A program made the translations under genes and the position numbers. Below are positions 1 through 7,627 of a stretch of 27,160 bases of DNA, one piece after another. A model generated the notes under the pieces. It saw nothing but the letters and a program-made list of their open reading frames with translations. It was not told the origin of the DNA and searched no databases. The stretch lies in NCBI GenBank assembly GCA_002887195.1, contig PJAB01000422.1, positions 1-27,160 of the forward strand, written 5' to 3'. This DNA comes from Chrysochromulina parva. Its lineage: Eukaryota; Haptophyta; Prymnesiales; Chrysochromulinaceae. Within the stretch, counting starts at the first letter, position 1. Every line of letters starts with the position of its first letter.

Positions 1-201
1 GTCTAGATGATCTGCAGCGCGAGAGGGCCGCGCCATTGAGTCTTCCTGGCGACAGAGGTGCCGAACATGGCCCGAACTTGTCGGCGCGATACTGTTGCGT
101 GAACCCCGTTTGAGCTGGTAGCACGAGCCAAGCTGCAGACGCTGTACCGATTCCTGACTCCGACGACGTGAAGGAATCCTGTACGGTCCCATCTCCAGGA
201 A

Positions 202-2271
202 ATGGACATCGACGATGGCCTGATCGAACCGGGGGACCTCCTCGACTTCCTCGGTGATGACTCGGGATCCCAGGCCAGCGGAGGATTCATCTGGACGCCG
301 TGTGGCTACGTGCTAATGTCCGAGGAGGGCCAGCGGTGGATGATGCGGGAAGATAAGCTGGCGATCCAGCTAAACGTGCGCATGCAACGCATCCCCCCTT
401 CGACCTCCGATGCGGCCGGATCCACCTTCCGATGGCATAAGAATTGCGTGCTGCCGGGCATGCGCATCTCCGTCGAGAGCTACGCGGGCACGTCTTTGGA
501 GGGCGCGGCGGTGATGATCAGCGCAGTGGTGGTGGACGCTTTGAGCAACTCGGCGCGCAGCGTGGGCCTCACCGGCACGTACCTCCGGCCACTCGTCAAC
601 CGCGAATGCACCTTCGCCTCGCTCTCGTTCCGCACGACATCTTGGAACCTGCCAGGCCGGCCTCGGCTGCACATCATGGCGTCACTCCTGCTGCGGAGCC
701 ACGAGGCTGAGAGGCCGAACAGCGGGCTCTCGTCGGTGGCGCCCGCGGCCGAGAGCGCGCGGGAGACCTTTGAAATCGCGTGCTCCACCCTCTCGCCCGC
801 CCTCACCGTCGACGCACGCAAGCGGCACAGCTCCAAGGCGACCCAACCTACGATCGATGCGGGAGGCGCTGGCTCGAGCGGCGTTGCAGCTTTGTCGGAG
901 GGGAGCGTCGTGACGGCCGAAGTGCAGGCATCGTCAGCGTCGCCGATGACGACGGCGGTCCTCCCGTTCGCGCCGCATCTGCTCGAGGCGACCCTACACA
1001 AGGTGGGAAAGGACTCTGCCGTTCCAATCGAGAATTCGCTCGATGGGCTACGCAATTATCTGAGTGCACTCAACATCCGGAACAAGTGCAAGCACCCGCT
1101 CTTCCTCGCGCTGCGCTTCGACTCGTGCATCGGGCTGCTATACGACTCGACGAGCGTGCGCAACCCCGCAGGGGATGACGACGCGTTCTACATGATGATG
1201 GGCGCCATTGGGGGCGACGGCGGTAGGGGGGCGACGAGCTGCGGCCACAGCCAGACGGGATTCGCGCCCTTCGTGCTCGCGGTCAAGGATCATCATCACG
1301 GGGATGGCGTCGCGTGCAAGCGCACCGACTGCCCCATCCGGCTGTCTGCGGGTATCACGCTGCCCCACCACTCCGGCCTGCCGGCCAGCTACTTGATGCT
1401 CTGTGACCAGCAGGTGTCGGCGCTGCGCAAGACCTACTGCCGCCTATACTGCAAGCACGTCCCATCGCCGTACCACACACGTGTGCCCGTGCCCTCGCTC
1501 GCCGGGGTGGGCACCTGCGTGCCCTCGCCGGGAAAGCTGCCCGTCCCGCCGATCTGCCACACGTGCCACTCACCGCATCTCGGTGAACCTCCCTCAAGCG
1601 AGGATCAGGATTTGCAAGCCGCCCAGCGGTATGCGAAAGACATGCTCGCCACCGCGCGCCAGATGGGCGCCAACATCGCTGCAAGCGATGCGTCGGCCGC
1701 CGATGGCGCCGAGGGCGAGCACTCGTGCCCGGAGCGCGAATGGCAGATGTCGCTGCGCATCCTCGTCGAGGCCCTCTCGATGCACTGCCGCACGAAGTCT
1801 CCCGACGAGATCGTCGCCTTCATGCATGATGAGCTCGTGAGCTCGGGCAAACGGCTCTCCAACGGCTGCTCCGACGTAGGCAGCCCCAGCGGCAAGAGCG
1901 GCGCGGCTGGCCCCAAGACCCCCTTGAGGCATCCTAGTGGCGCCGAGGGCTTCGACGGCACCACCTCCGCCAACGTTGTTGATGGCGTGCCCATGGCCTG
2001 GATCCCTAAGTTGGCAGACGATCACGGACAGCTGAGTGAGAGGGAACGCATCAATACCCCAAGCGCAGAGCGCGCGCTCACGCACGAGAACGCTCTGATG
2101 CACTACGATCACGCGCACGCGCACACGTCCACTTGCTGCGACGACCCGCTGCATGGCCATCAGGAGATGGATGTGATGAGCCCCGCGGACGAAGCTTCGT
2201 TCTGGGACAGCTTGGTGCACAATCACATGCACTCCAAGAGCGAGCTCGAGGATGCTTGGGGTGAGCCTTAA
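202..2271 (+). CDS. Hypothetical protein, possible transcription factor with a p53/Runt/Rel-like beta-sandwich
   Basis: Single open frame of 689 residues from the first ATG, with no intron needed. I do not recognise a named family. The N-terminus is acidic and hydrophobic (DLLDFLGDD, residues 12-20), like a short activation domain. Residues about 28-205 look like a globular beta-rich domain. They include a WHKN segment, a hydrophobic strand pair (VMISAVVVDAL), the pattern CTFASLSFRTTSWNLPGRPR and a closing VDARKRHSSK. That order (Phe-x-x-Leu strand, Ser/Thr turn, Gly-Arg-Pro strand, then a basic VD-x-R-K-R tail) resembles Runt, Rel and CudA DNA-binding domains, but this is pattern resemblance only. 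A Cys/His-rich part follows (Cys413, Cys417, Cys439, Cys452, Cys455), which might bind zinc. The C-terminus is His-rich and acidic. It converges with the small gene at 2924-3496. Confidence is high that this is a gene and low for function. Confidence 0.7.
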   Translation: MDIDDGLIEPGDLLDFLGDDSGSQASGGFIWTPCGYVLMSEEGQRWMMREDKLAIQLNVRMQRIPPSTSDAAGSTFRWHKNCVLPGMRISVESYAGTSLEGAAVMISAVVVDALSNSARSVGLTGTYLRPLVNRECTFASLSFRTTSWNLPGRPRLHIMASLLLRSHEAERPNSGLSSVAPAAESARETFEIACSTLSPALTVDARKRHSSKATQPTIDAGGAGSSGVAALSEGSVVTAEVQASSASPMTTAVLPFAPHLLEATLHKVGKDSAVPIENSLDGLRNYLSALNIRNKCKHPLFLALRFDSCIGLLYDSTSVRNPAGDDDAFYMMMGAIGGDGGRGATSCGHSQTGFAPFVLAVKDHHHGDGVACKRTDCPIRLSAGITLPHHSGLPASYLMLCDQQVSALRKTYCRLYCKHVPSPYHTRVPVPSLAGVGTCVPSPGKLPVPPICHTCHSPHLGEPPSSEDQDLQAAQRYAKDMLATARQMGANIAASDASAADGAEGEHSCPEREWQMSLRILVEALSMHCRTKSPDEIVAFMHDELVSSGKRLSNGCSDVGSPSGKSGAAGPKTPLRHPSGAEGFDGTTSANVVDGVPMAWIPKLADDHGQLSERERINTPSAERALTHENALMHYDHAHAHTSTCCDDPLHGHQEMDVMSPADEASFWDSLVHNHMHSKSELEDAWGEP

Positions 2272-2923
2272 GGGGGCGGTTGGGGTGAGGGCGCTTAGAG
2301 CACGCAGCAGCTCTCGTCTCCGTCTTGCTCTTGACGAATCGGCCTGCCTAATCTGAGACGTCCCGGCGAGGCGAGAGAGGGAGAGAGGGGATCGGATCGA
2401 CGTTGGCGTAGATGCACTCGCTACCACGAGAGGATGGCGAGCCGATTGAGCAGGATCATGATGCGATGGTCATGGTGCGTAAGTAGTAAGTAAGCAAAAC
2501 ATGCCAACAGGCCGAGCGCGTACACGTGGCGAGGGGGGTACCCAGGCATGTACAAAGCGCGTGTACACGCCGTGCTTACCGCGTACGGTGCTTCACCTTC
2601 AGCAGTCGAGTTCTCGAGAGTTGGAACTGACGAAATCCGGTCAGTCAACGATGGTGCGGTGCAGGGACGAGGCGTGGCCGTTGTGCATAAACTGTCCGTC
2701 CGCCATCCTCTTTCGTTTTCACAAAGGTCCTCCGTGACCGTGTATCGGCCACGCCCCCCCCGGGCCTGCATGTCGCCATGTCCCGCGGCTGCGGCCCCGT
2801 GTGTGACGCCCGGTCGCCGGAGTGGCCAGTTTGGTGACGGCATGGCTCCAGAGAAAAAGATCCGGTTCTGTCCGGTTGAGTCTAGAGAAAGGAATGTTTG
2901 CCACGGAGATAATGACGTAACCG
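2272..2923. other. Intergenic region between convergent genes
   Basis: About 650 bases between the stop of the gene at 202-2271 and the stop of the minus-strand gene at 2924-3496. Open frames exist on both strands (for example 2421-3035 minus and 2548-3051 plus), but they overlap one another and show no domain or composition typical of coding sequence. I see only 3' flanking sequence here. If the small minus-strand gene has further introns, a 3' exon could lie in this stretch. Confidence 0.5.
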
Positions 2924-3496
2924 TCATCGACCATGGCATCCAGTACTGTACGCAGTATCGTTCTCTCGCCTGTGCGACAGGCTGTGGAACAACAAAGATA
3001 TCTCCAAAAAGATATCTCCACAAAGATATACACACCGTACCCGTATTGTAGGTTCGAGCATGCCGGATGCACGATTAGAGCGCTGAAATGTTCGAGCATC
3101 GTGCATGGTCGAAAAGGCGATGGCCCGCTGATCGTGCATGGTCATAAGGCGCTCTCGTATGGGCCACTGATGCTGACGCCGCAGCGCCTGAAACTGTGCC
3201 CACGTTGCAGCAATGAAGATGGCTACAATGAGGATGGCAACGCAAGTAACGCTCGCGATATACCGCCGCACGATCCATGCTGCCACCATCGTGCTGTGGA
3301 GAAGAACTCGTCGAGTGAAATGATGGTGCCCTCTGGCCCCATCGTCGGCATCTCACCGCGCTGAGTAGGATACACCAGGAGGCTGCCCCTGGTGTTGCAC
3401 GATGTATTTGTAGACAATGTATCCAAGCACGATGATGAACACGGCCCTCATTGCACGCACATGCGGTGGAACTGTGTAAAAGACGACCTGCACCAT
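2924..3496 (-). CDS. Small two-helix membrane protein, two exons
   Basis: Two minus-strand frames join exactly through a 63-nt GT-AG intron (3294-3356). Exon 1 is 3496-3357 (140 nt, phase 2) and exon 2 is 3293-2924, giving 169 residues. Exon 1 starts at the first ATG after an in-frame stop and encodes a hydrophobic helix (about residues 17-34, AVFIIVLGYIVYKYIV). Exon 2 encodes a second helix (about residues 56-76, with TCVAILIVAIFIAA). Arg and Lys flank both helices, so a membrane hairpin is likely. Without splicing, exon 1 ends at a TGA that spans the exon-intron border. The last 40 or so residues are less convincing because they run through a 14-bp tandem repeat, so the true 3' end may differ. 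Family unknown. It is divergent from the gene at 3650, with 153 bp between starts. Confidence 0.45.
2994..3035. repeat. Three tandem copies of a 14-bp unit
   Basis: The unit AAAGATATCTCCAA recurs at 2994, 3008 and, with a diverged end, 3022; the spacing is exactly 14 bp. It falls inside the 3' part of the predicted small membrane protein gene, where a multiple-of-14 array would not keep a coding frame. This weakens the assigned C-terminus. Confidence 0.7.
3294..3356 (-). other. Spliceosomal intron, 63 nt
   Basis: On the minus strand the donor reads GTGAGA and the acceptor is preceded by a pyrimidine-rich TTCTTCTCCACAG. Removing it joins two frames, each with a membrane helix, at codon CGC. 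The length is divisible by three, but the intron begins with an in-frame TGA, so retention would give a 46-residue single-helix peptide. Confidence 0.5.
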
Positions 3497-3649
3497 GCTG
3501 TTCCGAAAGTGGCGACCGTGACGTCATTTCGTCAGAAACTTTCTGAAGTCGAGCACTTGCTGCCACACCAGCACTGAAAGCTTCGGCTCACGGTACCGGT
3601 ACGAGATTCTCCCGGGGGTTTTCACGGATCTTCACGGCGTTCCAGAACG
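3497..3649. promoter_or_regulatory. Short shared upstream region with GGTACCGGTAC motif
   Basis: The 153 bp between the divergent starts at 3496 (minus) and 3650 (plus) must hold both 5' regions. The self-complementary-like GGTACCGGTAC lies at 3592-3602, about 48 bp before the plus-strand ATG. The same or a similar motif occurs near other gene ends in this window. A promoter role is inference. Confidence 0.4.
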
Positions 3650-5557
3650 ATGGCCGCGGCTGGGACGCCGAGCGGCTCTGTGCCTCCCTCGACGTGGCGC
3701 CACGAGATGTCTTGGCAATCGGCGACGCGTCGAGCGCCACCGTCGCCCAAGATCAAGGTCGCCGCCTTCTCACAAGTAGTGATAAGTTCTCCGGAAGCGC
3801 GCATGGCTCGGCAGGCTGCGCTCCGCCGGGTGAGTCTTGAGAGAAAACGGCGCAGCGCAATGGAAGAACGCGAGACAAAGCTCGCGGAGGCCGCTCAACT
3901 CGCGCTGCGCAACACTGAGCACGTGGGTTTCAAGGTGCGCCAGTTGTTTGAGCAGCACGCCACTCTCACACTCCGCGATGAGGCGGTGCAAGCGCACCTC
4001 TCACGCACGGAGCACATGGACCAGCACCGCATGGCCTGGGCTCGCTCGAACGGCATCGCATCGGCCGACCCGTGGCGTCCACCCGGCCATGATCGCGATC
4101 CGTACGCGGCCGTACGCGGAACTAACGCAAGCAGCAGCGCGTCGAGTCAGCTTCCGCTTCCGCGGCGCTCCTCGTCCGCGTTCCAGCAGCACACGGCGGC
4201 GCGCCGGCTGTGGTGCTCACCCTCATCCGCGTGCCGCGGACCCGCCCTCTCGACAACTACGTGGCCGACGGGCGCGGCGCCGGCGCACCCGAGCGCTCCG
4301 CAGGTGCCGAAGGTTTGCCGACGAATGACGGCACAACCCGCCGACGATTGCAGCCGACGATTGGAGCCGACGATTGCAGCGGCGCTCGCAAGTGCAGACG
4401 CGGCGGTTAGCCTCGTCGATCTACTCATGACGAGAATGGATGGACGGATGGATGGCGAGGCGGCGACGGTGGCAAAGCGAGCAACGACGGCGCGAGCAAC
4501 GACGGCGCGAGCAACGGCGGCCTTCGCACCAGCAGCGGCGGCGCAGTTGCCGGCGCAGTTACCGGCGTCGGTGCCAATGCTGCCACCAGTGCCTCCGCCT
4601 GCGCCGCCGCCCGCGCCGCTGCTGCCGCCTCACACGTCAGCGCTGCAGTGTACCGGCCAGTTGGCAGGGGACATCGTGCTTGGAGGCTTGTCGGCGCTGC
4701 AGCAGGGGGCACACCGAGCATCGCACAGGGTGCAGGCTGATGACGAAGCATCGCATAGGAGGTTGCAGGCCGATGACGAACTCTTGGCCATCGTGGAGGC
4801 GGGCGCAGGCGGCGGCGGCGGGCATGGCTCGGGCGCGGCAAGTTTGGACGGATGGACGGACGGAGGGCATGCCTTGGCGCGAGGGTTTAGCACAGGTTCG
4901 GCTGATGCGGCAGGGTATGTGGCAGGCGACGATGAGGACTTCGGCGCCGCGGGCATTTCTGCCGAGTCGACGGACGATGAAGATCACAAGCCTTCACATC
5001 AGGAGTATGAGCTTCCATCGGCGGCGGCGTCTTCGTCGGCGTCCGCGATGGCGGCGGAGGGAGTGGGGTGGCTGCAGGAGATTGACCGGTATGCCTCCGA
5101 GGCCGTGAATAAAGTGCTTGAGGCGGCCCCGCCTCACCGCGCCAGCATGAGCACTTGTAGGCTGCCCGACCTGTCTCAAGTCGCCGATGAGAAGAGGCGG
5201 TGGCTTGTGGGTCAGGCGGAGAAAGCCAAGCGAGCAATGGCGGCGGAGGCGGCGGCGACGGCGGCGGCGGCATCGACAGCGACAGACCCGCCAGTCGTGA
5301 GCATCACTCACTCGGGCAGCAACGGCTCCGTCCGCTGCCCGAGCCCCAACACCCCCGCACGCCCCCCAAGCCCCCCCGACCTCCGCAGCCCCCCCAGCCC
5401 CCACAGCCGCCGGACCATGGTAACTAACATTACCGAACGCATGTCTTCGCATCTGGCCGACGCCAGTGCTCCGCCGCCTGCTTCACGCTACGGATCACGG
5501 CCCGCCTCAGCCGCCTCCACGCCGTCGCTGTCGGTGTCGCCCGATCGGTTTGGGTGA
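3650..5557 (+). CDS. Large disordered Ala/Pro/Ser-rich protein
   Basis: Open frame of 635 residues starting at ATG 3650. I recognise no family. The most structured part is residues about 48-135: a charged, helix-prone stretch (RMARQAALRRV, KRRSAMEERETKLAEAAQL) leading to VGFKVRQLFEQHATLTLRDEA and a WARSNG segment, which may be coiled coil. The rest is low complexity: short repeats of TTARA (near 280-290), a Pro-rich tract (about 307-325), paired QADDE repeats (about 364-380), an acidic tract and a Ser/Pro C-terminus (SPPSPHSRR, RPASAASTPSLSVSPDR) that looks like a phosphorylation-rich tail. No signal peptide or membrane helix is visible. It could be a scaffold or cytoskeletal protein. Undetected introns would alter the low-complexity parts. 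It converges with the minus-strand gene ending at 6123. Confidence 0.55.
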   Translation: MAAAGTPSGSVPPSTWRHEMSWQSATRRAPPSPKIKVAAFSQVVISSPEARMARQAALRRVSLERKRRSAMEERETKLAEAAQLALRNTEHVGFKVRQLFEQHATLTLRDEAVQAHLSRTEHMDQHRMAWARSNGIASADPWRPPGHDRDPYAAVRGTNASSSASSQLPLPRRSSSAFQQHTAARRLWCSPSSACRGPALSTTTWPTGAAPAHPSAPQVPKVCRRMTAQPADDCSRRLEPTIAAALASADAAVSLVDLLMTRMDGRMDGEAATVAKRATTARATTARATAAFAPAAAAQLPAQLPASVPMLPPVPPPAPPPAPLLPPHTSALQCTGQLAGDIVLGGLSALQQGAHRASHRVQADDEASHRRLQADDELLAIVEAGAGGGGGHGSGAASLDGWTDGGHALARGFSTGSADAAGYVAGDDEDFGAAGISAESTDDEDHKPSHQEYELPSAAASSSASAMAAEGVGWLQEIDRYASEAVNKVLEAAPPHRASMSTCRLPDLSQVADEKRRWLVGQAEKAKRAMAAEAAATAAAASTATDPPVVSITHSGSNGSVRCPSPNTPARPPSPPDLRSPPSPHSRRTMVTNITERMSSHLADASAPPPASRYGSRPASAASTPSLSVSPDRFG

Positions 5558-6122
5558 CGGTTTGCGCTTTTACTGCTTCGCTCCGCTTCTGTCGACGCGC
5601 TGTCGCGGTGCCGGTGGCCGCCACAGTGCCGCGCTTGCGTTGAGGCGTGGTGTCGCGTAACGGGTGTTCGGTATTGCTGTATGCGTACCGACTATGAGCC
5701 GACGCCGCTATGCTAATCGAATCCTGATGCTTTCCGATCCGACATCCCGTCGCCCGTCGGGACGAAACCGCGTGTACGACAGAGAAATTTCGTCGAGACG
5801 TGTATAGCGTAGCGTAGCCGCCTGTTGTGTGGCGAAAACAGGCAGTCAGCCCAAGTGGGCTGCAGCGAGCAGCATGCCGTGCAGGCCCGCCGACGAGACC
5901 AACCGACACCCGACCTCCACCCCAGCCGAGGACGAGACGATCAATAGACGATCAAGCCCCTCCCCAAGCCCCTACCGCTTATCCTCCCGCGTCGTCCGCA
6001 ATCATGTCCGCAATTCACCGCGCGGCTCCCGCTGGAGTTCTGGCTTCTGGCCTCTGAGCTTGTGGCCGCCATCGAGGCCGCCAAGTGGGCTTGCAGCGGG
6101 TCCGGTGCCACTTGGAAATTCC
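5558..6122. other. Intergenic region between convergent genes
   Basis: The 565 bases separate two stop codons facing each other (5557 plus and 6123 minus). Both 3' untranslated regions must lie here. A plus-strand frame from 5829 runs into the antisense of the next gene and has no recognisable features. I see no RNA gene or repeat. Confidence 0.5.
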
Positions 6123-7397
6123 TTAGCCCACCAGGAAGCCGCTTCGGGGCTCATACTTCAGAAGGGGCACCCGGTCCGCTGTCCACCCGTACTCGAGAAG
6201 GAAGGCGCGGTAAGCACGGCGTGCCTTGGTTGCGTCGTCGATGTAGAAGAAGGCTTCTATGACCGAAGGCAGCAACTGCTCCCACACGCGAGTGGCGACA
6301 ACGACCTCATTGCATACCCCTGGTTGCGCCATATGCATGCGGAGCATCTTGTCAAGTTCCGAAGGCGAGTAGGCCGTTATGAGTCGGCACGCGGCGGCGA
6401 TGCTAATCTCTTGCGTGCCCCCGTCAGAGGCGAACGAGCACTCAATGGGGACGGAGCTCCGTAGAATGATGCCACCCTCGCGATTAAATGGCGTGGGCGA
6501 GCCGTCCTTGTTGAGGATCGAAAACGAGGCATGGTCGTAACGCCCGTTGCACCAGCCCGTGCGACACGGTGCATAGCCCCGGTCCCCCGCATCCCAATCC
6601 TCAAGCCCGTCAAATTGATGCACGAGAACCCCAGCCTCGTTCAGGTCATTGGACGGCCTGCCGCGCTGAAAGCGGGCGTTGATGGAGTTGGCCGTCGCAC
6701 GCTCATACGGTGGTGGCGGCGGCGGCTGGAGAGGCGGCAGAGGCGGCGGCGAAGGAGGAGGAGGAGGAGGAGGAGGAGGAGGAGGAGGAGGCGGGCTAGG
6801 TGATGGTGGCGGGCCCGGTGGCTCGCCAGGCGGAGCGGGCGGTGGCAGCGGAGGCGGCCGAGGGAACAGTGATGGCCATCGATTCGATGGAGGTGATGCT
6901 GCTTGGACACCTGGCGGCAGCTGCAGCGACGGAGTCGAAGCGAGCATCATCGATTGCCGCATCGTGCTACCAGTACCCTTCTCCTCAGCCATCGCGGGAT
7001 ATGTGGCCGCGATCACCGCCAGATTGAGTAGCACTGCAAGCGCCAGCACGCTCGTTCTACACGTAGGAGGAGGAGTAGCTTCGGTCTTGGACTCATTGTC
7101 GTTAACCCACGGGCTGTCGTCAATGCCGATCGGACTGCCTGTCGATCGGACTACCCAACAGCGCCAGGACTGGCCAGCAGCGCCCGCATCACACTCATCA
7201 TTGCATTCATCAACTGCGTGCGTGATACGCGAGATATCTTTCTCGCGCCTTGGCTTCCTTGAGGGCTTCGAGCACGTGCTTCTTGCAGAGGACTTGACGT
7301 GTCTGCCGACAGCAGCCTTTGAACGCCCTGGCTTCCTCAATGGTTCCAGGTGCGTCTTCGTCGCAAGGTCGGATTCGGAGTCATCGTCACTCGCCAT
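6123..7397 (-). CDS. Type II membrane protein with polyproline stalk and outer Cys-containing domain
   Basis: Protein of 424 residues from ATG 7397; an upstream extension has only non-ATG starts. Order: a basic, Ser-rich cytoplasmic part (residues 1-112, with Lys/Arg clusters near 20-55), one membrane helix (about 115-135, VLALAVLLNLAVIAATY), a linker, a long polyproline stalk (about 177-231, with PPSP motifs like hydroxyproline-rich wall proteins) and a folded C-terminal domain (about 255-424). The domain carries TGWCNGRYDHASF, PIECSFASDGGTQ, AYSPSELDKML, NEVVVATRVWEQLLPSVIEA and a final VPLLKYEP. It resembles a family of unnamed algal proteins I can recall only by pattern, so I give no function. 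The layout suggests a cell-surface or Golgi-facing protein. It shares a 230-bp upstream region with the K+ channel gene. Confidence 0.7.
   Translation of the reverse strand: MASDDDSESDLATKTHLEPLRKPGRSKAAVGRHVKSSARSTCSKPSRKPRREKDISRITHAVDECNDECDAGAAGQSWRCWVVRSTGSPIGIDDSPWVNDNESKTEATPPPTCRTSVLALAVLLNLAVIAATYPAMAEEKGTGSTMRQSMMLASTPSLQLPPGVQAASPPSNRWPSLFPRPPPLPPPAPPGEPPGPPPSPSPPPPPPPPPPPPPPSPPPLPPLQPPPPPPYERATANSINARFQRGRPSNDLNEAGVLVHQFDGLEDWDAGDRGYAPCRTGWCNGRYDHASFSILNKDGSPTPFNREGGIILRSSVPIECSFASDGGTQEISIAAACRLITAYSPSELDKMLRMHMAQPGVCNEVVVATRVWEQLLPSVIEAFFYIDDATKARRAYRAFLLEYGWTADRVPLLKYEPRSGFLVG
6754..6791. repeat. (GGA)n microsatellite coding polyproline
   Basis: An uninterrupted GGA run on the plus strand, read as CCT proline codons by the minus-strand gene. 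It encodes the core of the polyproline stalk and is a likely site of length variation between strains. Confidence 0.9.
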
Positions 7398-7627
7398 TTG
7401 CTGAAGCCTGTGCTGGGCCCGTCGCACCTCTGCGTATTCATGACATATCCTTTGCCCCACGCGACAAAAGCAAGCAGAGGGGGTGTGTGGTCCCCTTGAG
7501 AAAAGCGACGACAAACCACAGACGTAACGGAGAACCGCTTATGCATGCATGAAAGATGATTGCGAAATGACTGGAGCAGACTTCGAGGCCGCAGCTGTTG
7601 CGCCTGCACAATTTGCCGTTCGTTTGC

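Noticed and set aside
2421..3035. Minus-strand frame of 204 residues and an overlapping plus-strand frame (2548-3051)
   Set aside because: They overlap each other and the spliced two-helix gene, and neither shows a domain, signal or helix.
3049..3075. GGTTCGAGC, similar to a tRNA T-loop
   Set aside because: The flanking bases cannot form the five-pair T-stem and no acceptor or anticodon arms fit around it.
6679..7404. Plus-strand Gly-rich frame of 241 residues
   Set aside because: Antisense of the polyproline tract of the minus-strand membrane protein, whose other domains are convincing.
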